A DNA stretch of 64,000 bases, from positions 12,088,501-12,152,500 of the forward strand of contig NC_056550.1 of the NCBI RefSeq assembly GCF_910596095.1, given 5' to 3'. A program made the position numbers and the translations under genes. This document shows, one piece after another, positions 10,017 through 20,911 of the stretch. A model generated the notes under the pieces. That model was given only the letters and a program-made list of their open reading frames with translations, had not been told where the DNA came from and ran no database searches. Each line of letters opens with the position of its first letter. Positions within the stretch are counted from its first letter, which is position 1. The DNA comes from Thunnus maccoyii. Taxonomy: Eukaryota; Chordata; Actinopteri; Scombriformes; Scombridae.

Positions 10017-10080
10017 ATGCAAATAAATGTGACCCATACGGAAGTGAAGTGTGTGTCTGTGTGTCAGTGAGACGACAGAA
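10017..10080 (+). promoter_or_regulatory. Promoter ghost of a deleted C-family gene
   Basis: A perfect octamer ATGCAAAT at 10017-10024 sits in the same context as the C promoters at 27681 and 58204 (GACCCATACGGAAGTGAAG, then GTCAGTGAGA). The C leader and V exon that should follow are missing. Confidence 0.65.
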
Positions 10081-10905
10081 GAGCTTAGTCTCTGACAGAG
10101 AAGTTGTTTGGTGTTTAAATGTGTTTGACTTTAAACCTACTTCATCTTGACTCTTCTTCACTACAAAGATTTCATTAAACATTTTTATCAGTATTTCATG
10201 ATACTAGAGCTTACTAAAAAAACAATTTCCTGTTTTATGCAAAGGTGAAGTAAAATAAATAGTATGCTCATCCATTCAAAGAACCATAAACATTGTGCAA
10301 AAAATATTCTTTGTAATTTTGCCAAGAAATAAAAAATAAAACTGTCAACTACCTCATCAAGATTTAAGACTATTACTCCAGAAGATAAACATTTCATTCC
10401 TCTACTCAAATAATAATGAAATTATTAAATTTTAGAAAAGTTTTTCATACGGTCAGAATAATATCTTGAAAGATTCAATATTCAAAGGTTTTATTTATCA
10501 CATGCTCATACAATATGTGCAGTGAAACATAGGGTGGCATACTCCTGAGGCTGTGCTAGAACTGTTAGTGTGTAATAAAGGATGCTCATTAGAATAAGAA
10601 AAAAATATAAAGCATAAAAATTCAAAGATAGACAGAATTAGAACATGCAAATGTGCAGCGAAGTGCAAAAGATTAACAAGCACAATGTGCGAGAAGAGGC
10701 CAAGGATATACAGGGGTCTGAACAAGGACAGAAACTTTTCTGCTTGAATACTCTGTTCAACCTTTTTTTATATCCTCCCCTTCTCCTGTAGAAATAAACT
10801 ATTTATGTTTAACTCAGTGGACTAGTAAGAATAAATTGCATGTATTATAGTTTTATGCTCATGAAACAGAGCTGTGATACTAAAACGTTCCATTTTAAAC
10901 CTGTA
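10081..10905. other. Intergenic; no gene seen
   Basis: Unique AT-rich sequence. It contains a second ATGCAAAT near 10645 with no leader behind it. B-type promoter flank begins around 10880. Confidence 0.4.
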
Positions 10906-11025
10906 AATCCCTTATAAAAACACCATCAGGAATTCTCATTTTATATGTGACAGAATTATTGGGACAGATTTTAAACCTTACAAACTTTCAGATAAGAAAG
11001 CACTGAACTACATTTTTTTGACAGA

Positions 11026-11195
11026 ATGGAAAATATTATTTTCTGGAGTTTATTCTCAATGCTTTGTATTTATGGTAGGAGAATAGTGTATCCTTCAACA
11101 CAAAGAAGACCTCTTTTTGTTAAAGTCTGACTGAGTCTGACAAGTGTGATGGATGATGATTTTCTTTGCTTACATGACCTCTGTGCTCGACAAAG
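11026..11195 (+). pseudogene. IGHV: V08, B-family relic: leader and RSS with V exon deleted
   Basis: The leader exon 11026-11074 is open (MENIIFWSLFSMLCIY) with donor ATG|GTAGGA. A shortened intron leads straight to CTGTGCTCGACAAAG (about 11180-11195), the last codons of a B V exon. Everything from FR1 to just before Cys104 is gone. TATA-like TATAAAAA at 10913-10920; the octamer seen in other B promoters is absent here. Confidence 0.8.
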
Positions 11196-11234
11196 CACAA
11201 TGACTGAAGACAGTGAAGCAGCTGCACAAAAACC
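11196..11234 (+). other. RSS of V08
   Basis: CACAATG, 23-bp spacer, perfect ACAAAAACC. Confidence 0.8.
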
Positions 11235-11961
11235 TCCACAGACAACAAGATGACGTTGTCATCAATAAGATGATGTTGTTTTCTTATCAGCTGGATGAAG
11301 CAAAAGATCTTATATTACTCACAGAGATAATTCTTTCAACTGTAAAAGTATAATTTAAATTACCAATGTCACATTCACAAGTAAGAACTATACATCATAT
11401 GAAATTAGTTTAAAGGGGAAACAAGTTGAAAAACATTTGATCAGAGAGCTTCATGGATCAGATGATAATTAGACCGGTGAAATGTCTTCAGCCCAAAATA
11501 TATTCAAAAAATTGGTAGATGGTATGATGTGATGAGATGGCAATAAATTAATTTCAAGGTAGCAGTTCAATCAGGAGAGACAAGTGAACGAAGCAAAAAA
11601 AAACTGTTTATTATACAGATGATATAGATGATTAGGTGTTGTCAAAAGTGCCCAGCTGATGAGTTGATGTCTTAATTGACACCCAGGGGAATGACAGCAA
11701 GGAAATTATAAGTGTGCAAGTGTAAGGGATGGGAACGGCAGATAGTTTGAGAAATAATACTACATATCTGCACATTCAAAAGATATTCTTCCTGACTGAG
11801 CTTTATCTAAGCTACATTATGTTGGTGATTAAAATACTAAAAAACAAACATCATATCTAAGGACTTCCAGGATTGACGCCTGAAAATTAATTCCCCAGTC
11901 TCACCAAATTACTGAGATCCAAGTCCAAGTCCAGTTGTTTCCTCTCTGCAAGGATTTGTCA
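11235..11961. other. Intergenic V08-V09; no gene seen
   Basis: B-type 3' flank, then a stretch near 11560-11900 not seen in the other B-A intervals. No coding evidence. Confidence 0.45.
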
Positions 11962-12041
11962 ATGCAAAACTCAGATGTCTTCCACCTCTACTTATCTGAC
12001 TGCAGAGAGGATGACAGAGAACAGTGGACACACAGTTTAAC

Positions 12042-12484
12042 ATGATGGACTATAGGACAGGACTGCTGCTTTTAACTATCTGCTGGGCAGGTGAAAATTT
12101 TTAGATTTTCATTTGTAATTTTGATTTTAATTGTAAAATTAATGCATGTTATGGCTTATTTTCTGAGTTTGACAGATGTTGGTGCTCAGACTCTGACAGA
12201 ATCTGAAGCCGCATTTAAAAAGCCTGGAGAATCACACAGATTGACCTGTACAACCTCTGGATTCACATTCAATAGCTATGACATGAACTGGGTCAGACAG
12301 GCTCTTGGAAAAGGACTGGAGTGGGTTGCTTATATCAGTAGTGGTGGTGGTACTACCACATACTACTCTCAGTCAGTTCAAGGCCAGTTCAGCATTTCCA
12401 GAGACGACAGCAGACAGCAGGTGTATCTGCAGATGAACAGTCTGAAGACTGAAGATTCTGCTGTTTATTATTGTGCTCGACATT
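12042..12484 (+). CDS. IGHV: V09, A-family IGHV segment, apparently usable
   Basis: The leader exon is 12042-12090 and the V exon 12176-12484 after TTGACAG. The first V-exon base is A, so the codon across the splice is Asp where other A genes have Gly ([19 protein letters not shown]). [21 protein letters not shown], a long Gly/Thr CDR2 (SSGGGTTT) and [12 protein letters not shown] are intact. Octamer-like ATGCAAAA at 11962-11969. Nothing in either exon breaks the frame. Confidence 0.9.
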
Positions 12485-12523
12485 CACAGTGACTGGAGTT
12501 GGTTGAGCAGCTGTACAAAATCC
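12485..12523 (+). other. RSS of V09
   Basis: CACAGTG, 23-bp spacer, ACAAAATCC. Confidence 0.9.
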
Positions 12524-12866
12524 TACAAAACTCATCTTTACCTCAATTATCTCAAATGAATAATGTCCTCACTTCAAGTTGTCCAAGAAAATAATACGCA
12601 ATATCTACACATAACACATTTGGAGAACCACTAATGGTTGAATTGGTTAAACAATGTATTTCCTGTCAGCAAAAATGCTTAATTATTCCATAACAGATCA
12701 TCATTAAGACTCAGAGAAGACAGTTGTCAGACAGTAAACTGAATTTATATAGTTAAATTGATTTTCTAAACATCTAACATGTGATTTACAGGTCTTTGAT
12801 CTTTTCTTCATCTGCCAGAGTTCAGAGTGGGGTTAATATGCACGGAGTACTAGAAAGGCTTTGAAT
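12524..12866. other. Intergenic V09-V10
   Basis: A-type 3' flank that passes into N-type 5' flank (CAGAGAAGACAGTTGTCAGA near 12714). No gene. Confidence 0.45.
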
Positions 12867-12944
12867 ATATACATATATACATATATATATATATGTATAT
12901 ATAACTCCTCCTACATCACATCATCAGTGATGTAGGAGGAGTTA
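12867..12944. repeat. TA-rich run plus perfect 18-bp inverted repeat upstream of V10
   Basis: After a TA/CA-rich run (about 12867-12901), arms 12902-12919 (TAACTCCTCCTACATCAC) and 12927-12944 are exact reverse complements around a 7-base loop. The right arm is the sequence normally found upstream of N genes, so the left arm looks like an added inverted copy. Confidence 0.85.
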
Positions 12945-13041
12945 CTGTAAACAAATTCTCACTGGGGTGAACTGGTGTCCTGTTCACATTATATTTAAAG
13001 AGATTTCATGGATTTGAAAACATACTAAGCACATTGTTAAC

Positions 13042-13397
13042 ATGGCTCATAGAAAGCTGACCTTCTTGATATTTGCTCTGTTTGTTTCAACTGCTGTTGA
13101 AGGTCAGACCATAACAGAGTCTGAACCAGCAGTTAAAAAACCTGGAGAATCCCACAGACTCACCTGCACAACATCTGGGTTTAACTTTGGAAGCTCAGTG
13201 TGGAACTGGATCAGACAGGCTCCTGGTAAAGGACTGGAGTGGATCGCTTTGGTACACACAGCTAGTACTCCTATCTATTACTCCCAGTCAGTCCAGGGTA
13301 GATTCACCATCTCCAGAGATGACTCCAGCAGTAAGGTCTATCTACAGATGAACAGTCTGAAGACTGAGGACACAGCAGTGTATTACTGTGCCAGAGA
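13042..13397 (+). CDS. IGHV: V10, N-family IGHV segment: single-exon leader plus V
   Basis: One open frame runs from a signal peptide ([21 protein letters not shown]) directly into [40 protein letters not shown]2 [20 protein letters not shown] and [11 protein letters not shown]. Every other family here has an intron at this boundary. The coding sequence matches A genes from Q1 onward, so the intron position is empty to the codon. TATA-like TATTTAAA near 12992. No octamer; AAACAAAT about 90 bp upstream is a weak match. This is the only N gene that keeps a heptamer. Confidence 0.85.
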
Positions 13398-13436
13398 CAC
13401 AGTGTGAGACAGTAATAGGAGAGTCATATGAAAACT
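13398..13436 (+). other. RSS of V10, weak nonamer
   Basis: CACAGTG, 23-bp spacer, ATGAAAACT (6 of 9). The N-type spacer starts TGAGACAGTAATAGG. Confidence 0.75.
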
Positions 13437-14690
13437 ACTTCCTCTATTTAGCACCATGACTAGAAACACTCAGTTTTGGCTATTTCACATTTATTACAAT
13501 GCTGATTTGTTTTCATTATCCAGAACAGGAATCCCAAAATATAATAATGTAATATAATATATACCATAGCTATTGATGTGGATATTTTGAGCGATGGTCA
13601 GCACCTCAGTGGAGAAAGTGGACACGAGCCTTTGATGTCTTAATGCTGAAAATGTTTACTGAAGCACTTGATCAAGGAGAATTGAAATAGCAAACAGTGA
13701 AGTCTTCTGTAACTGTGATGCTGTCTCTTTCCGTTCTGCCCTCTGAAAGTCTGAGTCTTAGTCTTTAACCTCAGCAGATCAGCCTACAATATGAAAAATT
13801 AGTCTAATTGGTTCACTAGTTTCTAAACAAGGAACTGCATTTTACCTGTGTTACTTCAGGTCACGTTGCCTGGAACTTCAGGTCACTGTCAGCACATTCT
13901 GGTTTGAATGTCTGATTGTGACAATAGAATCTATGCATTCACCTATCTGTGTTGTCTAGGAAAGCCCCCCAAGCCTGACCTTGGTAACCATGGCAATGCT
14001 GATTTACCCTTTATCAGACAGGCCTCTGCATCCCCAGAACATTACAGAGGGTTACTTCGAGTCTCAACGAGAGGATAGAATGTCTCCTTTCTGCTCAAGA
14101 ATTACAGTGTGACCTCAAGGCCCAGGCTTGACCCAATGTAACCCAATTTGTAACCCCTAAAGATGGAAAATTCCATAACAGCTATAGTTATAGTTATTGT
14201 ATATGTTATAGCTATAGTTAGAACTATAGCTGTCCAAATCCTGCACCAGCACTTTTTTAAAAACATGTTTCAATACCAAATGCATCTCAAAAATACATTT
14301 GAGTGTAAAAAACAATTTATTTGTAAAAAGAAAAAAAAAAAGAAGAAAAAATGGCATTTTTGTGAAACTCTGTACATTTTTCATTAAATAGAGGATTGAA
14401 TAAGTGATAAAACTGCCAACCTTAATAAACCGTTTCATAAATAGGTTAGTGTTGAATATTTAAATATTTTATCTGGAATCCTGGCCTTGAAAAGCTGCTG
14501 TGAAACAATAATTAAAAAAAAGAAATTGAAAAAAGGCTCAAGACATATATCACACATGCAGCAGCAATTTTTACAACATAAATCCTAACAAGTTGATTCA
14601 CTCTGTAATACTAATAATAATGATAATAATAACAGCTTCCTCTATTTTGCTCCAGTTTGTCACATATTCTTGTGCTCTATATTTGATTCT
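13437..14690. other. Intergenic with a unique insertion of about 600 bp; no gene seen
   Basis: N-type 3' flank occurs on both sides (for example near 14390-14480). Between about 13575 and 14160 is a block absent from the same interval at 31.0 and 61.4 kb, of higher complexity and with no open frame that I trust. A TATAGTTATAG-rich stretch follows at about 14180-14235 and an A-rich run at about 14327-14352. The block may be an interspersed element but I see no clear ends. Confidence 0.4.
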
Positions 14691-14802
14691 ATGCAAACTC
14701 AGTGATCTTCCTTGTTACGCAGTTATAAAGATTTCTCATGAGACTGTCAGTGGAGGTGAAAGAGGATCAGAAGCTCACATCTCTTCAGCTTCACCATAAA
14801 CC

Positions 14803-15031
14803 ATGTTCTCTGTAGCTCTGCTGCTGCTGTTGGCAGCTGGATCCTGTGAGTCTCTCTGGATTTGTCATAGTCAGCAGTTCTTCTTTTGCAGTGTAACTTG
14901 ATGAATTGTAACAAAACATTTTCTTCTTTTAACAGGTGTGAGGTGTGAACAGTTGACACAGCCAGCCTCAGTGGATGAGTTATGACACAGATGTCAAAGA
15001 TTCACTAAAGAACAAGTTCAGTGTCAGCTGT
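14803..15031 (+). pseudogene. IGHV: V11, E-family IGHV pseudogene, doubly deleted
   Basis: The leader exon 14803-14845 is intact (MFSVALLLLLAAGS, donor TCCT|GTGAGT). The V exon starts at 14936 (VRCEQLTQPASV) but jumps from FR1 into the end of FR2/CDR2 (ATGAGTTATGACACAGATG). It then jumps from FR3 (AAGTTCAGTGTC) into 3' flank. Both conserved cysteines and the RSS are lost. The promoter is complete: octamer-like ATGCAAAC 14691-14698 and TATAAA at 14724-14729. Confidence 0.88.
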
Positions 15032-15877
15032 GTTTCTGTCCTCTGGAGACACAAACAAGCAACACATACACACAACACAGGACTGTGAGATTATGAAATA
15101 AAAAGCTACATTTAGAAGTTCAGAAATTAGTTTCTCAGTACTTTAATCTATCTCCCACCATTAATGGCTCACAGTAGATTCTGCATTTTCAAAAATGAAA
15201 AATTAACCATAAAACAAATTCAACTACAGTAACATGTGGTCTTTCTTAAGGCCTGCATCTGACAAAAAGTTAGTTTCTCTACAGTAACCTCAAGAGTTTT
15301 AATCAAGAGTTTAAAATCTAATCACAGCAGCATTACTGTAACACCCTTTCAGTGAATTAACCATTTATATGGTGATACTGATGACCATATAATGCTCTCA
15401 GTATGTTTGGCCTTTTGCTCCTTGCCAGACAGACGGATGAATATCAGAATATTTAAAGGCCTATATTGTTGTTTTTACCCCTCACATACTTTACATTAGT
15501 GCCTATTATTTCATTAATTCAATTATCTGCTCGTGTAAGTACAGTATGATAATTTTTTTGTTTGGATGATAATACAGTTGTGAGCAGTTTGCAGTGTGTT
15601 TTAGGAAACTCTGCATCTGTTAATTCAGAGTTGGCAACAAAATCTTGCAACATTTCATCTGTTATGTATGTGCCTGGTTGATTTTTCTGTTGTGTTTGTG
15701 CTTCTAATTATTATTACTTTTATTTTCAGATCAAAAGTCTGATTTCAAAAGACATCATGCATGAATCATAACGCATTTGGCTGGAAGCACAAATACAGTT
15801 TATACTGTAATTTTAACAGCCGACCAAAATGCTGGCCAAGTCCAGTCTAGTTGTTTCCTCCCTGTGAGGAGGAGTCA
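15032..15877. other. Intergenic V11-V12
   Basis: A nearly unchanged stretch of E-to-A flank that recurs at 32.1-32.9 and 62.6-63.4 kb. AT-rich, no gene. Confidence 0.5.
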
Positions 15878-15957
15878 ATGCAAAACCTTGATGTCTTCCA
15901 CCTCTACTTATCTGACTGCAGAGAGGATGACAGAGAACAGTGGACACACAGTTTAAC

Positions 15958-16399
15958 ATGATGGACTATAGGACGTGACTGCTGCTTTTAACTATCTGCT
16001 GGGCAGGTGAAGACTTATTAGTTTTCATTTTAACTTCATCAAATCAAGTTATAAGCTTAATGCATGTAATTAATTTATTTTTTGTCTTGACAGGTGTTGA
16101 TGGTCAGACTCTGACAGAATCCGATCCAGTGGTTAAAAAGCCTGGAGAATCCCACAAACTGACTTGTACAACCTCTGGATTCACATTCAGTAGCTACAGC
16201 ATGCACTGGATCAGACATGCTCCTGGAAAAGGACTGGAGTGGGTTGCTTATATCAGTAGCAGTGGTAGTAGCACAGACTACTCTCAGTCAGTTCAAGGCC
16301 GGTTCACCATCTCCAGAGACAACAGCAGACAGCAGCTGTATCTGCAGATGAACAGTCTGAAGACTGAAGATTCTGCTGTTTATTATTGTGCTCGAGACT
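15958..16399 (+). pseudogene. IGHV: V12, A-family IGHV with stop codon in the leader
   Basis: The V exon 16094-16399 is fully open ([48 protein letters not shown]). The leader exon 15958-16006 reads MMDYRT and then TGA at 15976-15978, where every other A leader has Gly. Taken as it stands the protein cannot be made from this start. No in-frame ATG lies between the stop and the donor. Octamer-like ATGCAAAA at 15878-15885. It could still donate V sequence by gene conversion. Confidence 0.85.
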
Positions 16400-16437
16400 C
16401 ACAGTGACTGAGTTGGTTGAGCAGCTGTACAAAATCC
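16400..16437 (+). other. RSS of V12, 22-bp spacer
   Basis: CACAGTG, 22-bp spacer, ACAAAATCC. Confidence 0.85.
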
Positions 16438-17353
16438 TACAATACTCATCATCTCTGGGCTGATAGACTCTGAGAAAGAACTATATTTTTATTTAATCTT
16501 TTGTTGTTGTTTTTGTTTTTTAATGAACTCATAACACAAGACAGCAGAGGACAGAACAATTATGTTGGTAAAATCATTGTTCAGGTACATTAATATCTGT
16601 ATCATAGTTGAAATCTAATGTAGGTCACAATATGAGATAATGTTGCAGTTCTTGTAAAAAAAACAGTAGGGGCAGTCACTATCAACTTTCTCTGTCAGTA
16701 AACTGAGACACTCAGGTCCACTTTTCTTGCTGATCTAAACTAAATGATGAACTGAGTTAAAGGTTTTCACATTCGTGAGCTTGCTTCAACACATCACAAA
16801 TAAAACATTTTAACTGTTGTGTCAGTAGTGACTGCAGCTTCATCTGTTTAACTTTGTGCTTGTGAGACATAGTGATGAAAGCTGGATGAACTGCAATAAA
16901 GAAAAGAAAATTTCTTGGCTCTTGGAGGAAAAACTAATCTTCTTCTCAAGCATCATTTCTCTCTCAGCAATAATCCACCTCACTAAGGTGACTGATCATT
17001 TTTATATGTTTGGTCTGACAGTGCAGTTTGTACGGTATGTGTGTCATCTAAACATCCAAATTCATGTTATACTAATAAACAAATCACACATTTTTACTCC
17101 CACTTTCTCACAAATTAACAATTATGAAAAAATGACTAAGAAAAGAAAAAAGAACGATTGAACAACATCTATATTGTTGGTGTCTTAGTCTGTTTTTAAC
17201 GCACTTTCTCTCTCAGTACAACACTACTCTTCTGCTCACTGAACTTTACTCTTGATGTCTCTTACCTTTTAACACTGTGTCTCCAAAATCATGCCTGCAC
17301 AATATATCCTTCACATCAGCCTTTGCAGTTGCAGACTCAGCTGAGTTCCCATC
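16438..17353. other. Intergenic V12-V13; no gene seen
   Basis: Mostly unique sequence. The 101-codon open frame at 16856-17161 ends in a Lys-rich low-complexity tail and matches nothing I recognise. No octamer is evident before V13; a TATA-like AATATATCC lies near 17301. Confidence 0.4.
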
Positions 17354-17782
17354 ATGACAGTTGTACAAAGTTTCTCCCTCTTGGCTCTCATTTCAGGTGA
17401 ATAAAGTCAGTATCCAGCAGAAGAAGAGAAAGGGAGCTTTGGATGACTGCTGGCTTCCTGTCAATTAAACTCTGTGTCATTTCAGCTGCTCAGGGTCAGT
17501 CCCTCACCTCCTCAGAGCCAGTGGTCAACAGACCTGGAGAGTCAATCACTCTGTCCTGTAAAGTGGAAGGACTTCCTCTAGCTTGGCTGCACTGGATTCG
17601 TCAGAGATCAGGGAAAGGACTGGAATGGATCGGATGCATTGATGGCCGAACTGGCACAATATTTGCTCAAAGTCTCCAAGGCCATTTTTCTATCACTAAG
17701 GATACTTCCAGAGATGTTGTGTACTTGGAGGTGAGGAGTCTGACACCAGAAGATTCTGCTGTTTATTACTGCACACGAGAGC
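17354..17782 (+). CDS. IGHV: V13, F-family IGHV segment, single copy, apparently usable
   Basis: The leader exon is 17354-17396 (MTVVQSFSLLALIS, donor CAG|GTGAAT), the intron 89 bp, and the V exon 17486-17782 after TTTCAG. It reads AAQGQSLTSSEPVVNRPGES, then LSC, LHWIRQRSGKGLEWIG, SLQGHFSITKDTS and [12 protein letters not shown]. Cys, Trp and Cys are present and nothing breaks the frame. CDR1 is short and hydrophobic (GLPLAW). It is the only member of its family in the window and is flanked by sequence without close paralogues here, so it falls outside the repeating cassette. Confidence 0.88.
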
Positions 17783-17820
17783 CACAGTGACACAGGAGCC
17801 TACAAAGCTGTACAAAAACT
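17783..17820 (+). other. RSS of V13, 22-bp spacer
   Basis: CACAGTG, 22-bp spacer, ACAAAAACT (8 of 9). Confidence 0.88.
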
Positions 17821-18337
17821 GAAAAACACTAAACACTGTATAAGAAGCAGTGAAGCATGTCAGGGCTTTAAAATAAAATTCCCATTGAACGATAGCAAAC
17901 AATAAAACATGAAACATTTAGTCCTCTTAAGGGGGCAGATCACTTTAAATAAGTCAGTAGATCTGATTAAACATTTCTGATTATTTACCAGCTGTTATAT
18001 GACTGATCCAGGTTATTTAAGTAGAGTCTCTTGACACTCCTTCTGAGTTTGTCAAGTAATCTTACAATGTTTACGGGAAATTGTCCTGCAAGAATTTTGA
18101 ATACCTGGTTTTGACAATTTCGCCAGTAACGTTTATATACGGGAAGCTATTGCAGTTGTGCCTAAACTACTGTTGTGGTAATGTTGATAACCAAGTTACG
18201 CAATTTAAAACATGCCACAGTATTTTTAAATGTATAGATTTAGATTGAAACCTCCTGGTCTGTAAATATTTAATGTAGTTTCACCAAACTGGGAATCAAG
18301 AACACTTTAGTTGTTTCCTCCCTGTGAGGAGGAGTCA
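17821..18337. other. Intergenic V13-V14; no gene seen
   Basis: AT-rich. The last 200 bases resemble the flanks before V18 and V27 (GATAACCAAGTTA near 18187). Confidence 0.45.
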
Positions 18338-18417
18338 ATGCAAAACCTTGATGTCTTTTACCTCTACTTATCTGACTGCAGAGAGGATGACAGAGAACAG
18401 TGGACACACAGTTTAAC

Positions 18418-18854
18418 ATGATGGACTATAGGACAGGACTGCTGCTTTTCACTATCTGCTGGGCAGGTGAAGATCTTCACTGATCTTGAATTGAAGTCGT
18501 CTTCAGAAAGTTAAAAACTTATATCAAATAACTATTTTTTTTTCTTGGCAGGTGTTGATGGTCAGACTCTGACAGAATCTGAACCAGCAGTTAAAAAACC
18601 TGGAGAATCCCACAAACTGACCTGTACAACCTCTGGATTGTCATTCAGCAGCTATACTATGGCCTGAATCAGACAGGCTCCTGGAAAAGGACTGGAGTGG
18701 GTTGCAGCTATCGGTAGTAGTGGTAGCACATATTACTCTCAGTCAGTTCAAGGCCGGTTCACCATCTCCAGAGACAACAGCAGAGAGCAGGTGTATCTGC
18801 AGATGAACAGTCTGAAGACTGACGATTCTGCTGTTTATTATTGTGCTCGAGAGC
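18418..18854 (+). pseudogene. IGHV: V14, A-family IGHV pseudogene with one nonsense codon
   Basis: The leader exon 18418-18466 is intact and the V exon is 18552-18854. The only lesion I see is TGA at 18665-18667 in place of the invariant Trp of FR2 (MA[15 protein letters not shown]). FR1, CDR2 and FR3 through YYCARE are otherwise normal. Octamer-like ATGCAAAA at 18338-18345. Confidence 0.9.
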
Positions 18855-18893
18855 CACAGTGAGTGAAGCTGGTTAAGCAGCTGGTCAAAATCC
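18855..18893 (+). other. RSS of V14
   Basis: CACAGTG, 23-bp spacer, TCAAAATCC (7 of 9). Confidence 0.85.
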
Positions 18894-20052
18894 TGCAGTA
18901 CTCATCTTCACTGGGTTGAAAAACCTAAACTATTTAATGTGATTAATGTCCTTAGTTGAAGTAGTTCAAGAAAATCATATAAATCCTCTTCTCTCGCTCA
19001 TCTTTTTGAGAATCACGTGATATTTTGTTCAGCTTCAATGATCCATTTTCTAAGATAGAAAATATTTCTAAAAAGAGAAGTATATCACTATGATGTATAA
19101 ATCATATTAATAAACAGAACTGTCTTCATTATTATGAAATAGCTTAAATGAAGATTTCTGCCTCCCAAAGTTTACGATCCATGCAGGTTTTTGGACCAAA
19201 ATGATTTGATGTGTTTTACACCCTTAATGAAAACCATTCTAAAGATAAGATGATCACTGAACTACAAACAATAATGTCTAAATGTTTAACCTGAGACTGA
19301 CTTGTTAATAGTCTGATCATCTCATATTTTCTTAGTTTGCAGATTTTAAGATGAAATCAAAGTTAAATTCCTCACTGAGTACAACAAAGGTTATGGAGCT
19401 TCAACAAACTTCAACTTCTTTTGAAGTTTCAAACTACTTCAGCAACAACGTTAAATTGTCAAAATTGTCAACTTACTTTGCAAACACCCCACTAAAAATA
19501 GTTTTACATTTTATTGTTAAGAAAACCAAATACTTTTATGCATATCGTCACACAGGTTTAAATTCCTGAGCATCTGTTTAGAGGCTCCAAGTTTCTCTGG
19601 GCTACATGTCTGTGGCTTCTAACATCTGCAAAACCTGAAAACATTTAAAACTCCAAACCACCAACTAGAACAAACAATTTGATTATTTCCACTGTAACTT
19701 CACTGCAATAATTAAATAGATATACAGAGATACTGTAGAATATTTCTCAAAAACTGATATAAAAATAATCAGTATTACAGAATATTTTTCTCCTTCCTCT
19801 CTCACAGTGATTAAATATAAAAATGAATAAATTACAACAAAAAATAATCAATCGTTAATAGCTTTAAAAATATCCACTACATTAACATGAAGTATCCTCA
19901 TAAGCTTTTGGTGAGTTTTTAAAATTAAATCATGAATGGACATATCAGAGTCAATATTAATATTCTTTAATTCTTTAATTTGAGGAGAAATGCTGATCTT
20001 TTCATCATCAGTGAAACCTATTTAAATAAAATGTAATCAACTATTCAACAAT
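18894..20052. other. Intergenic flank duplicated at 57.04-58.2 kb
   Basis: A-type 3' flank leading to a C-type promoter. From CCTTAGTTGAAGTAGTTC near 18949 it matches the sequence after V34 almost base for base. The 72-codon frame at 19351-19569 is not conserved in that copy and is rejected. Confidence 0.5.
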
Positions 20053-20084
20053 ATGTAAATGCATGTGACTCATAAGGAAGTGAA

Positions 20085-20145
<61 letters not shown>

Positions 20146-20217
20146 ATTGAGAGGACAGAAGAGCTCACATCAGTTCACCACAATGATACAAACCACTGAC
20201 AGACCTGCACAAATACC
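20053..20217 (+). pseudogene. Ghost of a C-family gene: promoter and RSS only
   Basis: The C-type promoter context carries a changed octamer (ATGTAAAT, 20053-20060), followed by a GT microsatellite (about 20087-20144) and GAGAGGACAGAAGAGCTC. It then jumps straight to a C-type RSS: CACAATG 20179-20185, 23-bp spacer, ACAAATACC 20209-20217. Leader, intron and V exon are deleted. Confidence 0.75.
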
Positions 20218-20792
20218 CAAGACTCATGTGACTGCAACACACACAAATATGCTCTAAATATGAATATTAATAAAGACAGTGCTCTGTGCTTAGTTGATAA
20301 AAAATAGTATTTATAAACAGTGGAAACTGAACAGTAGATATATTTTTCTGATAGACAGAAGAAGAGAATAATATGCATTGTACATGTACATTTTATTTAA
20401 CTTCCACTGCAGCCAACTACAAGAAGGATATGACACATTTTTATTTCTACATTCTTTGCGCCTGTATTGTGATGCCTAGAGAAGATGGGGAAACTTTAAT
20501 ATCTGACAAAACTAATACCTCTATCTCTTTGAAGGTAGGAACAGATACATATATAGGGTGCAAATTTCCTTTTGCTAATTGGGCCAAATAGAAACTTAGC
20601 CATAACTTGCTACATCATGAATTAAAGATTGTAAATGTTGAACATAAACGTTTTGTTCACCTTCTCCACCAGGTCAGAAATAAGCTTTCAGGACTTTGAT
20701 GTTTTACATTTTCTTCTGTTGTTGTAGATACTCTCCTTATGAAAATGTATCTGTGTTAAATATTTCCTTTTTAAACCTGTAGAGGGAGGTCT
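20218..20792. other. Intergenic C-to-B flank
   Basis: Matches 28.3-28.6 and 58.8-59.2 kb in part, with about 70 extra bases near 20350-20500. No gene. Confidence 0.45.
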
Positions 20793-20911
20793 ATGCAAAC
20801 TCTTCCTTCCTTATAAACAGATAATCAGTAACTGTCATAGTTTGCAGCAGAAAAAAGGGGAAATTTTATACATCTGAACAGAGAGAACTGAACCACAGTG
20901 TTTATTACAGA

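Noticed and set aside
10641-10655. ATGCAAAT near 10645 as a V promoter
   Set aside because: No leader exon follows, and the context matches none of the V promoter types here.
10498-10725. Reverse open frame with hydrophobic content
   Set aside because: Hydrophobicity follows from AT-rich codons. No homology seen.
13575-14160. Solo LTR or DNA transposon in the V10-V11 interval
   Set aside because: It is an extra block compared with paralogues, but I could not find terminal repeats or a target duplication, so no class is assigned.
16856-17161. Forward open frame between V12 and V13
   Set aside because: Ends in a Lys/Arg low-complexity run, and no domain or splice signals were recognised.
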